Shown: piece after piece, positions 20,700-31,045 of the stretch | Position numbering within the stretch: position 1 is the first letter of the stretch | Layout of the letters: every line of letters begins with the position of its first letter | NCBI RefSeq assembly: GCF_014779555.2 | Contig: NZ_CP094357.1 | Coordinates: 4,650,001-4,714,000 of the forward strand | Source of the DNA: Lysobacter capsici | GTDB lineage: Bacteria > Pseudomonadota > Gammaproteobacteria > Xanthomonadales > Xanthomonadaceae | Direction: 5' to 3' | Length of the DNA: 64,000 nucleotides | Position numbers and translations under genes: made by a program | Notes under the pieces: generated by a model | Databases searched by the model: none | What the model was told of the DNA's origin: nothing | The model's input: the letters and a program-made list of their open reading frames with translations, nothing else

Positions 20700-20730
20700 C
20701 GGGCGCGGCGATGGCCGCGCCCGTTGCGTT
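20700..20730 (+). terminator. Possible intrinsic terminator after dps
   Basis: A 9-bp stem (CGGGCGCGG/CCGCGCCCG) with a 6-base loop starts 23 bases after the dps stop and is followed by TTGCGTTTGC. The rest of the space to recQ (to 20990) is GC-rich, and I see no gene in it. Confidence 0.55.
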
Positions 20731-20990
20731 TGCGGGGTTTGGCGTGTTCGCGGGCGACCCAGGCGAGCGCTCATCACGGGCCGTCATCCCGCCAGCGCGC
20801 GCGCCGAACGGCGGCGGCGCTGAAGCCCGGCGCTCCGCGCTCGGGCCTGCAGTCCGGCCGCCAGCCCGAGCCCGCGGCACATTCCGACCGCGGCGCAGGC
20901 CGAGCCCCGAATCCTCGACGCCGCAATCGCCGACCACCCGCGACGCCGGTTTCCGACCGGTCCGCGAACCGGCCCGGTTAAACTAGCCTC

Positions 20991-22808
<1,818 letters not shown>

Positions 22809-22915
22809 GGCGGCGATCCCGGAGTCGGCGCGCGGTCAGTTAGGCGGAAGCGAGCGCGGGAGCGTCGCAAGTCGAGGCAGCCGCTGCGACCTCAGAGCCG
22901 CGACGCAAGCGCGAT

Positions 22916-23115
22916 GACGCGGTCGCGGCTCGCGCCGCTCCTACAGGGGGCGACCGCGGCTTCATTGCTCGCTGTAGGAGCGCCGCAAGTCGCGACCGCG
23001 ACCTCACAGCCGCGATGCAAGCGCGATGGCGCGGTCGCGGCTCACGCCGCTCCTACAGGGGGGCGGCCGCGGCTTCGTTTCGCACTGTAGGAGCGGCGTG
23101 AGCCGCGACCGCGAC
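22916..23115. repeat. Cluster of four GTAGGAGCGGCGCAAGC-type repeats
   Basis: Copies at about 22918-22946 (reverse), 22972-23000 (forward), 23030-23059 (reverse) and 23085-23113 (forward) form two inverted pairs in the convergent space between recQ and the tpsB-like gene. Each reads like TGTAGGAGCGGCGTGAGCC followed by GCGACCGCG and can fold into a hairpin. Further single copies end the long element at 14856, 15519, 56731 and 59170. The remaining bases to 23207 are a CAACGGCAACG-like low-complexity tract. No gene is seen between 22809 and 23207. Confidence 0.85.
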
Positions 23116-23207
23116 ACAACGGCTACGTCGCAACCAACACGAACGGCGACGGCAACAGCGGCAACGGCCACAACTGAAACGACAACGACAACAACCGCAA
23201 CGCCGCC

Positions 23208-24920
23208 CTACTGCAGCTGATACGAGAAATTCAAATTCCACCGCGGCTTGCGATCGTCGGTCTCCAGCGGAATATCCGCGGTCGGCTTGGCGTAGGCGAA
23301 GTCGACGTTGAAATGCTTGTTGTCGGACAACCGCAATCCCAGCGCGACGCTACCCAGGTCGTCGATCGGCGGGCGGCCCTCGGTCAGGGAAACCCGCGCG
23401 TGCTGCACGCTCAGATACGGGGTCACCGACTTGAGCCATTTGGCCTTGGGACGGAAGTTGCGGCTCAGCTCCAGCGCCGCGCCCCAGCCGCGGTCGCCCG
23501 AGGTTTCGCCGGGGTCGTAGGCCAGGGCGAAACGGCTGCCGCCGAAGCTGATCTGCTCCGACGACGGCAGGCGCTGGCGGCTGTACTGCGCGGTCGCGCG
23601 CAGCACCGCGGCGTAGCGCTGTTCCTTCCAGGTGCGGCTTTGCGCGTACCCCAGGTTGTAGCGGGTGAACGACACGTCGCTGGCGCCGGCCACGTCGACG
23701 CCGTCGATGTTGGTGACGGTGTCGGCCGACGCGCCCCAGGTGTCGAGCCCGCGCGCGACCGAAATGCTCGCCTGGCGCGCGTGGTTCTTCTTGGCCTCGG
23801 CGTAGTCCAGCCCCGCGGTCACCACCCGGGTCTTGGAGCGCTGGTCGAGCAAGGCGCCGTTGATCGTATTGAAATAACGATCGGACTGATCGGCGGCATA
23901 CACGCCGGCCGAGACGAACAACGACCGCTCGTTGCGCAACAGCAGCGGATAGCGCGCGCTGATCGCCACCCGGTCCTGTTCGACCCGGTGATCGAGAAAC
24001 GCCGGCAGCGGGGTCTGGGTGACCGGCACGCCGCGATAGCGCGAACCGTCGACCCGGCCGATCCAGCCGTCGCTGCCGATCAGCTGCGAATACCCGGCGC
24101 TGTAGAAGCGTTCGTTGCTGCGGCCGTCGGGGTACAGCGCGGCCAGGCTCCATTGCTCGGCCAGCGAGGTCAGCGCATTGAGGTTGAGCGTCGCCAGGCC
24201 CTGAGTGCCGGGGTGATTGAATTCCAGCGCCCAGGTGGCGTCGTAGCGCTTGCCGCCGACGTTGAGATCGAGCGAGGTCGCGCCGTCGGTGGTGGTCGGC
24301 GCCGGCACGTTGATGGTCATCTTCGCGCCCGGCAGGAAGCCCAGGATCTGCGAATAGCGCTCGAAGGTGCTCTGGCGCAGCGGCCGGTCGTCGACGATGC
24401 GCTGGGCGATCGCGCGGATCTTGCGTTCCAGCTTGCCGGGCTTGCCGCCGATGCGGACCTGGGCGACATAGCCCTCGACCGCGACCACGCGCACGGTGCC
24501 GTCGGCGAAGTCCTGGGTCGGCACGTAGCAGAACGACAGCGCATAGCCGCGCTCGCGATACAGCTTGGTGCAGGTCTCGGCGGCGCCGAGCAGGTCGGCG
24601 ACGGTGATCTGCCGGCCGATCAAGGGAATGAACAATCCGGTGACCTGTTCGAACGGCACCGACTTGACCCCGGACACCTCGAACCGGATCGGCGTCAGCG
24701 GCACCGCGAGCAAGGCGGCCATTTCCGGATTCTGCTGCGGCGCGACGATGGTGCCGACCTTCGGCTCGGCCTTGGGCAGCGGCGCTTGCGGCAGGGTTTG
24801 CAGTGGATTGCCGGTGGTCGGCAATCGTGGCTGAGTCTGAGAATGCGCCGTGGTCGCCGCGAGCATCGCGGTGATCGCCAGCGCCAGTGGATAGCGCTTC
24901 CCCCAAAGCCCTGTATCCAT
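23208..24920 (-). CDS. TpsB/ShlB/FhaC-family outer-membrane transporter
   Basis: 570 aa. The signal peptide is about residues 1-28 (AMLAATTAHSQ). A Pro-rich linker leads to a POTRA_2-like domain (about 75-155: IRFEVSGVKSVPFEQV...AETCTKLYRERGYALSFCYVP) and a C-terminal ShlB-type 16-strand barrel (about 210-570) ending NLNFSYQLQ. The family exports TpsA exoproteins across the outer membrane in two-partner secretion. No TpsA-like filamentous haemagglutinin is nearby. The only candidate partner is the collagen-like lipoprotein gene 266 bases upstream on the same strand. The start has AAGGGG about nine bases upstream. Confidence 0.9.
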   Translation of the reverse strand: MDTGLWGKRYPLALAITAMLAATTAHSQTQPRLPTTGNPLQTLPQAPLPKAEPKVGTIVAPQQNPEMAALLAVPLTPIRFEVSGVKSVPFEQVTGLFIPLIGRQITVADLLGAAETCTKLYRERGYALSFCYVPTQDFADGTVRVVAVEGYVAQVRIGGKPGKLERKIRAIAQRIVDDRPLRQSTFERYSQILGFLPGAKMTINVPAPTTTDGATSLDLNVGGKRYDATWALEFNHPGTQGLATLNLNALTSLAEQWSLAALYPDGRSNERFYSAGYSQLIGSDGWIGRVDGSRYRGVPVTQTPLPAFLDHRVEQDRVAISARYPLLLRNERSLFVSAGVYAADQSDRYFNTINGALLDQRSKTRVVTAGLDYAEAKKNHARQASISVARGLDTWGASADTVTNIDGVDVAGASDVSFTRYNLGYAQSRTWKEQRYAAVLRATAQYSRQRLPSSEQISFGGSRFALAYDPGETSGDRGWGAALELSRNFRPKAKWLKSVTPYLSVQHARVSLTEGRPPIDDLGSVALGLRLSDNKHFNVDFAYAKPTADIPLETDDRKPRWNLNFSYQLQ

Positions 24921-25186
24921 GCGGAACCCCTTGTGCCTCGGCGGTGGCTTTCGCCTTTGCTACGCCGGGCCGGTTGTCGTTGTTGTTTTGGTTTGACTCG
25001 GGCGAACGGTGGTTCCTGAGGTCGTTCGTGTTTCGGGTGGCTGGCTTGGGCTCCCGTCTGGATCACGGCCCCGGATGCGCGCGGCCGAGGCCGAAAACGC
25101 ATCCGCAAGCCTTGGGTTGGACTCTACGACCTGTGCGCGCGACGGGAACGGCGCGATGCCGTTCCCGCGCGCCAGATCACATCCGA

Positions 25187-26668
25187 TCAGGGCTTACCGC
25201 CCTTTTTGCCCAGCAGGCCGGTGCCGAGCAGGCCACCCTTGCCGCTGTCGTTGCCGAGCACGCCGCCCAACAGGCCGCCGTTGGTGTTATTGAGCCCGGT
25301 CGCCCCGGCTACGCCGTTGACGACCGTGCTCAGCCCCTGAGTCACCGGCTGCAGCGGTCCGTTGACCGCCGCGGTCGCACCCGTGCCGACCGTGGTCACG
25401 CCACTGCCTACGCCGGCGAGCGCACCGCCGACCAGGCCGGTGACCGGCGCCAGCGGCGTCGAGCCGCCCACGCTGGCCACGCCCGCTCCCACGCCGCCGA
25501 CCGTGCCGCCCAGACCGGCCACGCCGCTGGTCACGCCCGCCGCGGTCACCCCGACCGGGTTGGCGATGCTGCCGGCGTTGCCCAGTCCCGCGGTGATGCC
25601 CGCGCCGACCGTACCGAGATTGTTGCTGACGCCGGTGACCGCGCCGCCGACCAGACCGGCCGCGCCGCCCGGAACCGGAGCGCCGCTGAGCGCGCCGCCG
25701 ACCGCCGCGCCGGCCGAAGCCACGCCGCCGACCACGCCGCCCGCGCCCTGCGACACGTTGGCGACCAGATTGCCGCCGCCGCTGCCGCCGGTACCGCCGC
25801 CGTTGGTCTGGCCCAGCCCCGCGATCGGCGTGAGCACCTTGCTGACCGCGCCGGTCAGCGACTGCCCGGCCGAGCCCTCGAGCACACCGCCGAGCTTGCC
25901 GCCGATGTCCTTGACCCCGCCGCCGACGCCCGAGACCAGTCCGCCGGCCGCGCTGGTCAGCGGCTGGATCGGCGAGCCCTGGAACGCGCCGACCGTGGCG
26001 ACCGTCTTGCCCAGGTCGTCGACCGTGGTGCCGACATTGACCACCAGATTGTCGACCCCGCCGACGGTGGTGCCGACCGGATTGCTGATATTGCCGATCT
26101 GGCCCAGGCCGCTGCTGGTCGACAGACCCAGCCCGCTGACCGTCTTGCCCAGGTCGTCGACGACCTTGGCCAGGCCCTGCGTGGTCGGGTTGTTGCCGCC
26201 GAGCAAGGCCTGATTGGGAATCTGCGCGCCGAGCGTGCTGACCCCGCCGCCGATGCCGGTGACCAAGTTGCCGGCCACGGTCACGATCGCGCCCAGAGCA
26301 TTGCCAGGCACGCTGGTGCCGCCGGGACCACCGGGACCGCCCGGATTACCCGGACCGCCGGGGCCACCGGGTCCGCCCGGATTGCCGGGACCGCCCGGGC
26401 CACCGGGTCCGCCCGGATTGCCCGGACCGCCGGGGCCACCCGGATTGCCGGGGCCGCCAGGACCACCCGGACCGCCGGGATCGCCCGGGCCACCGGGGCC
26501 ACCGGGGCCGCCCGGATCGCCGGGGCCGCCGGGACCGCCCGGATTGGGATTGAAGCTGGACTTGACCCCGCCCGAGCCCGAGCAACCGGTCGTCGAGACG
26601 GTGACCGTCAAAATGCATGCCGCCAACAAGCTGTAGGAAAGGGCCTTGCGAATGCCACGAGTGTCCAT
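25187..26668 (-). CDS. Collagen-like, glycine-rich predicted lipoprotein
   Basis: 493 aa from the ATG at 26668, five bases after GGAGG. A GTG three bases earlier is less well spaced. The N-terminus ends VSTTGC with Cys29. A lipoprotein anchor is likely, though Thr at -3 is not canonical. Residues about 38-115 are 24 uninterrupted Gly-X-Y triplets (GGP, GDP, GNP), a collagen-like tract. The rest is low-complexity Gly/Val/Thr with recurring VGGVxxGV, VxxLGKTV and GNLVxG units that may form a repeated beta structure. It lies directly upstream of the TpsB-like gene, and similar pairings suggest a secreted or surface-displayed adhesin-like substrate. That role is inferred. No catalytic motif is visible. 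Confidence 0.85.
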   Translation of the reverse strand: MDTRGIRKALSYSLLAACILTVTVSTTGCSGSGGVKSSFNPNPGGPGGPGDPGGPGGPGGPGDPGGPGGPGGPGNPGGPGGPGNPGGPGGPGGPGNPGGPGGPGGPGNPGGPGGPGGTSVPGNALGAIVTVAGNLVTGIGGGVSTLGAQIPNQALLGGNNPTTQGLAKVVDDLGKTVSGLGLSTSSGLGQIGNISNPVGTTVGGVDNLVVNVGTTVDDLGKTVATVGAFQGSPIQPLTSAAGGLVSGVGGGVKDIGGKLGGVLEGSAGQSLTGAVSKVLTPIAGLGQTNGGGTGGSGGGNLVANVSQGAGGVVGGVASAGAAVGGALSGAPVPGGAAGLVGGAVTGVSNNLGTVGAGITAGLGNAGSIANPVGVTAAGVTSGVAGLGGTVGGVGAGVASVGGSTPLAPVTGLVGGALAGVGSGVTTVGTGATAAVNGPLQPVTQGLSTVVNGVAGATGLNNTNGGLLGGVLGNDSGKGGLLGTGLLGKKGGKP

Positions 26669-27248
26669 CACGTCCTCCGAGCGCAGCGTTGCGCTGCTCC
26701 GTGCCTGGGTTTATCGCTATGCCTGCGTTCGCGGGGGCGACACCGGCTGAGCGCCGATACCACACATTCAAAGTGTTATTTGAGTGTGTACGGCGTGAGG
26801 CTGCTCCTGTTTAGGGTCTAGGACAAGTGATGAAACCGGTCCAGGCGAGCGGCCAATGCGATATTTCCGATAATCGGTAATTCTCGTGAGAAAGCGTGAT
26901 TTTCGTTCACCGTCGGCTGCTGGAACGCGACGTTGCCGACAAACAGGACAGCGCCGGGCCACGCGGCAAGAGCGCGATTTCGCGCTGCGGAAAAAGAATT
27001 TCAATCCGCTACTTGAACGTGCATTTCGCACGAGCCGTCCGACTGCATCGACTTTGCATCGGCTTTGCACCGGCGTGGATCGCCCTGCGTACGCGGATCA
27101 ACCGCTAATCCGTACATTTACTGACCACAAAGGCGCAGCTTTTATGCAGCGATTTGGCATTTTTTACGTAAATACGGGCAAGACGTAAATTTTCGCCGCG
27201 CAATCTAAATTCGGTGCCGCGCCGGCGAGCCCGAATGTGCCGGCGGTC
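26669..27248. other. Gene-free stretch with lower GC
   Basis: This 580-base stretch, the upstream region of the collagen-like lipoprotein gene, is clearly more AT-rich than its surroundings, especially at 26830-26900 and 27110-27210. It probably holds that gene's promoter. A short frame at 27144-27188 (14 codons) has no support. No RNA gene was recognised. Confidence 0.5.
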
Positions 27249-28127
27249 TCACCACTCGACCGTGCCGCGGATCACCGCCTGGACCTGGCCGCCGATCCAG
27301 ACCTCGCCGTCCTCGTCGATGCGCACCTCGACACAGCCGTCGCGGCCGACTTCGCGGCCCTGGCTGACGCTGTAGCGATCGCCGGGCCGCAGCCGGCCGG
27401 CCTCGACCAGCGCCGCGGCGATGGCCGCGTTCGCGCTGCCGGTCACCGGGTCCTCGGCGATCCCGTCGCCCGGGCAGAACGCCCGCACCACGTAGTCGTA
27501 ACCCGGATCGCGGCTGCGCGCGAACACCGCCAGCCCGAGCGCGTCGTCGCCGGCCAGGGCGAGGATGGCGTTGAGATCGGGCTGCAGGCTGCGCACCGGG
27601 TCGGGCTGGTCGGGCGCGGCGTCGAGTTCGACCACCCACCAGCGCGGGCCGTTGTCCCACAGCGCCGGCGCCAGCGCGCCGCGCGGCCAACCGGCGAGCG
27701 CCGCGTCCAGGCGCGGCGCGGTGGCGCGATCGTGATCGCAACGTCGCGCGCGCGGCGCGCGCACGCTGACCCGCATGCCGGTGCTGTCGTGGACGATCCG
27801 CACCGGCAGCAGACCGGCCGCGCATTCCTGCACCAGCGACTCGCGATCGGCCGGCACCCGTCGCGCGTCGATCGCCGCCCACGCCGCGCCGAGGCTCGGA
27901 TGGCCGGCGAAGGCGAGTTCCTGGCGCGGAGTGAAGATGCGCACGCGATAGTCGGCGCCGGCTTGCGGCGGCAGCAGGAAGATCGTCTCGGGCAGATGCA
28001 TCCAGGCCGCGAACGACTGCATCGCCGCGGCGTCCATGTCCTGCGCATCGAACACCACCGCCAGCGGATTGCCGGCGCCGATGCGATGGGCGAACACATC
28101 CAGTTGCAGGTAGCGGCGCAGGGTCAT
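27249..28127 (-). CDS. PhzF-family isomerase/epimerase-like protein
   Basis: 292 aa. PhzF landmarks are present: N-terminal LQLDVFAHRIGAGNPLAVVFDA, LPETIFLLP (the Glu that acts as general acid/base in PhzF), FAGHPSLGAAWA, and the C-terminal EDPVTGSANAAIAAALVEAGRL. The fold is two halves like diaminopimelate epimerase. In phenazine producers PhzF isomerises DHHA, but most family members outside phz clusters have unknown substrates. No phz genes are visible here, so only the family is assigned. It stands alone between the gene-free stretch and a GC-rich intergenic region. Confidence 0.92.
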   Translation of the reverse strand: MTLRRYLQLDVFAHRIGAGNPLAVVFDAQDMDAAAMQSFAAWMHLPETIFLLPPQAGADYRVRIFTPRQELAFAGHPSLGAAWAAIDARRVPADRESLVQECAAGLLPVRIVHDSTGMRVSVRAPRARRCDHDRATAPRLDAALAGWPRGALAPALWDNGPRWWVVELDAAPDQPDPVRSLQPDLNAILALAGDDALGLAVFARSRDPGYDYVVRAFCPGDGIAEDPVTGSANAAIAAALVEAGRLRPGDRYSVSQGREVGRDGCVEVRIDEDGEVWIGGQVQAVIRGTVEW

Positions 28128-28467
28128 GAGCGCGGATCGTACCGGTTGCCGGCGCCGACGACAGTGGCTTCAGGCCGATTGACGCGGTCGCGCTGGCGGC
28201 GCTAATCGCCAGGCCGCTTCGCTTGCGCCCAGCGATTGCCGCGCGTGCCGGCGCCGCGGCCGAGACGACAGCGATAAACCGCCGCGCAACGCGCCGCATC
28301 CACGAATGTAGCGCATTGCGCGACGCTCCGCGAATCGCAGCCGCCGGTGCGTGGAGCGCGCGACCGGCGTGAGTCGGAGGGGGCGTCGGACTCGGCTGCG
28401 TGGCGGAGAAACGAGGATGCGGCCATGGCGGCGGCTGACGGCGCCGCGGTGGACGCATCGCGAAGGA

Positions 28468-28638
28468 TCAGCGACGCGAGGATGGAACCCCGCGCTCGTG
28501 CATCGCCGGCGCGGCATCGTCCGCCGCGCGCAGCGCGTCGCGATCGACCGACGAGACGACGCTGCTGAAGAACACAGTCTGGCAAACAATCGCCAACCAC
28601 AGCCGGTGCACGACCGGGCGGCGCGGGAACGAACGCAT
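28468..28638 (-). CDS. Candidate small secreted peptide, 56 aa
   Basis: A 56-codon frame starts with ATG at 28638, preceded by CAGGAG at about nine bases. It encodes an Arg-rich N-terminus, a hydrophobic core (LWLAIVCQTVFFSSVVSS) and a short charged tail ending HERGVPSSRR. The hydrophobic stretch could be a signal peptide or membrane segment. There is no homologue I recognise. The flanking sequence (28128-28467 and 28639-28859) is GC-rich, with open frames on several strands, so a chance frame cannot be excluded. It lies downstream of the GH6 gene on the same strand. Confidence 0.35.
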   Translation of the reverse strand: MRSFPRRPVVHRLWLAIVCQTVFFSSVVSSVDRDALRAADDAAPAMHERGVPSSRR

Positions 28639-28859
28639 GCGATGCAACTCCTGAAACGAACAGACGAACCGGCAAATCGACGACCGGGAATCGCGCGGCG
28701 CCATCGAACTTCGGACAAACGGCGCCCGCACCGGCGCGCCGACGGCGATGGTCGAAACCACAAAGGATCGGCGAGAACGCGCAAGCAATGCCGCGGTTAC
28801 GAGCCGCGAGGCGCCGTCACCCGAGCGAGGCAAACGCTCGGATGCGACTCGCCCGCAGC

Positions 28860-29840
28860 TCAACGCCCCTCGATCAAACGCGTGGCGATATCGGGCGAAA
28901 ATTCCCCGGCCGGCGTATTCGGCGCGATCCCGCACTTGCCGTCCGAATCGCCGGGCACCTTGACCCACAACAGCATCTCCGCGCCCGTGGCGCTGTTCTG
29001 CGAACCCGCGCCGAGCTTGCGCCCGCCCGGATTGCACCACTCGCCGTTGGAGCCGTTGCCGTTGCGGCTGGTATCGACCACGAAGGCCTTGCTGTAACCG
29101 AACTGGCGCTGCAGCGAGGCCGCGACCGCCGCGCCGTAGGCATTGGAATCGGCGGTGGTGTGATAGTTCGACACGTTCAAGGCGAAGCCGCGCAGATCGC
29201 GCGCGCCGGCCGAATTCAGCCGCCGCGCCATTTCGTCCGCGGCGATCCAGCTGGCGTTGCCGCCATCGTGATAGACCAGCGCATTGGGCGCGCGCGCCTT
29301 GAACTCGCGCGCGGCGTGCTGCAGCAGGCCGATGCGCACCGAACGCTGATCCGCCGCGAGGCAATCGAGTTGCGCCAGCGCGTCGGGTTCGATCACCACC
29401 ACCGCGCGACGGTTGCCGATGCCCGAGGCGAAACTCGATATCCAGGTGCGATAGGCCTCCGGACTGCCCGCGCCGCCGCCGGAATGACTGCCGCAGTCGC
29501 GTCCGGGAATGTTGTAGGCGACCAGGATCGGCAGCTTGTCGGCCGCGCGCGCGGCGTCGACGAAGACCGTCACCGCGGTGCCGATATTGCCGCTCCAGTT
29601 GCCGAACCAGCGCGCCATCGGCCGGGTCGCGATCGAGTTGCGGATCGCGTTCGCTCGCGTGTCGGCCGGATGGTCGCGCACCCACAGCGCCGGGTTGGAA
29701 TCGGGATCGACGTAGAAGCCGCTGTTCTGGTTCGCGGCGAGCGCGCAGGCCGGCGTCAGCGCCGCGGCCAGCGCGAGCGTCGCGAACACCCGGCGCGTCT
29801 GCGCTAGCGGGGCCGAATTGGATCGGAATATTTGACGCAT
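28860..29840 (-). CDS. Secreted GH6-family beta-1,4-glucanase (cellulase)
   Basis: 326 aa. The signal peptide is about residues 1-36 (AALTPACALA). The catalytic domain has the GH6 signatures YNIPGRDCGSHSGG with Asp115, VVVIEPDALAQ with Asp153, and VVDTSRNGNG. The 38-residue spacing of the first two Asp residues matches Thermobifida Cel6A (Asp79 and the acid Asp117). Family GH6 hydrolyses cellulose with inversion. No carbohydrate-binding module or linker is present, so this is a bare catalytic domain. A ribosome site AGGAAGAG precedes the ATG. It is divergent from the two-component operon. No other cellulose genes are nearby. Confidence 0.95.
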   Translation of the reverse strand: MRQIFRSNSAPLAQTRRVFATLALAAALTPACALAANQNSGFYVDPDSNPALWVRDHPADTRANAIRNSIATRPMARWFGNWSGNIGTAVTVFVDAARAADKLPILVAYNIPGRDCGSHSGGGAGSPEAYRTWISSFASGIGNRRAVVVIEPDALAQLDCLAADQRSVRIGLLQHAAREFKARAPNALVYHDGGNASWIAADEMARRLNSAGARDLRGFALNVSNYHTTADSNAYGAAVAASLQRQFGYSKAFVVDTSRNGNGSNGEWCNPGGRKLGAGSQNSATGAEMLLWVKVPGDSDGKCGIAPNTPAGEFSPDIATRLIEGR

Positions 29841-30355
29841 GTCTCTTCCTGCAAGTGACGCGGGGATGGATACCGCCGACGGCGACGCGAAGGTTTCGCG
29901 CGCTACTTAGTTTTGCTTACGACTGCCATCAGCTTTGCTTTGTTCGCCGATGCCGATGAGGCCAAAAATGACCTCGAAATCCAAGCCGCTCTTCCAAGCG
30001 CCTCACACTTTCGAACATCCGCGTCGACACCGCATCGACAGCCTGAAAATCGCGTGTTAGTCGTGGCGGCATGCTCACTTCCCCGGAGCATGCCGCCTTC
30101 GACTTCGACCTCAGCCAATCAGATAAGCCGATCGGACAAACCGATCAGCGATAAACGATCAAACCGCTGCCGAACACTCCCTCCAGAGCATGCGTTCCAG
30201 TCTAGGCCGATAGCCTGTCGCCGACCTGTCGCGCGCGTCCACGCCGCGCGCCGGCATGCGGTGTCCGCGATATCGGCTTGCGCTCAAGCGCGTCGTCCGC
30301 GCGTTCGCGCGCGGCGCCGCCGGCATTGATCCAGCCACTCATCAGGAGTTTCTTC
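29841..30355. other. Divergent intergenic region, no gene seen
   Basis: 515 bases between the GH6 gene (minus) and the response-regulator gene (plus). It is less GC-rich than average around 29900-29960 and 30110-30170, and should carry promoters for both. Short frames on both strands have no ribosome sites or recognisable products. No clear operator was identified. Confidence 0.5.
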
Positions 30356-31045
30356 ATGCGCATCTTGCTGGTCGAGGACAATCTCGATCTGGCCCACGCC
30401 GTGGTGCAGCATCTGCGCCGCGGCGGCAACGCGGTGGATCACGAAGCCGACGGGCTGTCGGCCTGCCGCTTTCTCGAACACGAACGCTACGACCTGGTGC
30501 TGCTCGATATCGGCCTGCCGCGCATGGACGGATTGAGCCTGCTCGCCGAACTGCGCCGTCGCGGCGACGCGACGCCGGTGCTGATGCTGACCGAGCGCTC
30601 CGACATCGAGGACCGCATCAGCGCGCTGGATGTCGGCGCCGACGACTACATCGGCAAGCCCTTCGATTTCCGCGAACTCAGCGCGCGCTGCCGCGCGCTG
30701 ACCCGGCGCCGGCAGGCGCAGACCTCGGCGCTGGTGCGGATCGGCCCGATGACCATGGACAACGCCGCGCGCCGGCTGCGCTTCCACAATCGCACCATCG
30801 ACCTGCCCAATCGCGAATACAGCCTGCTGGAAATCCTAGTCGGCCGGCTCGGCCAGGTGGTCAGCAAGAACGAGATCACCAACCGTTTGTTCGCGCTCAG
30901 CGAGGAAGCCGGTTCCAATACCGTCGAGCTGTACGTGGCGAGACTGCGCAAGAAACTGCCGCGGGATTTCCTGCGTATCGTGACCGTGCGCGGCACCGGC
31001 TACCTCGCCGAAACCACCCACGGCAACGGCATGGCGCATGACTGA
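30356..31045 (+). CDS. OmpR/TctD-type response regulator
   Basis: 229 aa from the ATG at 30356, with AGGAG about seven bases upstream. The receiver domain (1-118) has Glu7/Asp8, phosphoacceptor Asp51 in LVLLDIGLPRMDG, Thr79 and Lys101 in DDYIGKPF. A linker leads to a winged-helix Trans_reg_C domain (about 130-222) with LPNREYSLLEILVGRLGQVVSK and VELYVARLRKKL...GTGYL. It is phosphorylated by its partner kinase and binds DNA. Its stop overlaps the start of the kinase gene by eight bases, so the two are translationally coupled. TctD-like assignment rests on the gene order and on the kinase type. Confidence 0.95.
   Translation: MRILLVEDNLDLAHAVVQHLRRGGNAVDHEADGLSACRFLEHERYDLVLLDIGLPRMDGLSLLAELRRRGDATPVLMLTERSDIEDRISALDVGADDYIGKPFDFRELSARCRALTRRRQAQTSALVRIGPMTMDNAARRLRFHNRTIDLPNREYSLLEILVGRLGQVVSKNEITNRLFALSEEAGSNTVELYVARLRKKLPRDFLRIVTVRGTGYLAETTHGNGMAHD

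Noticed and set aside
27249-28127. Phenazine biosynthesis role for the PhzF-like gene
   Set aside because: No other phz genes are in the neighbourhood; most PhzF-like proteins are unrelated to phenazines.
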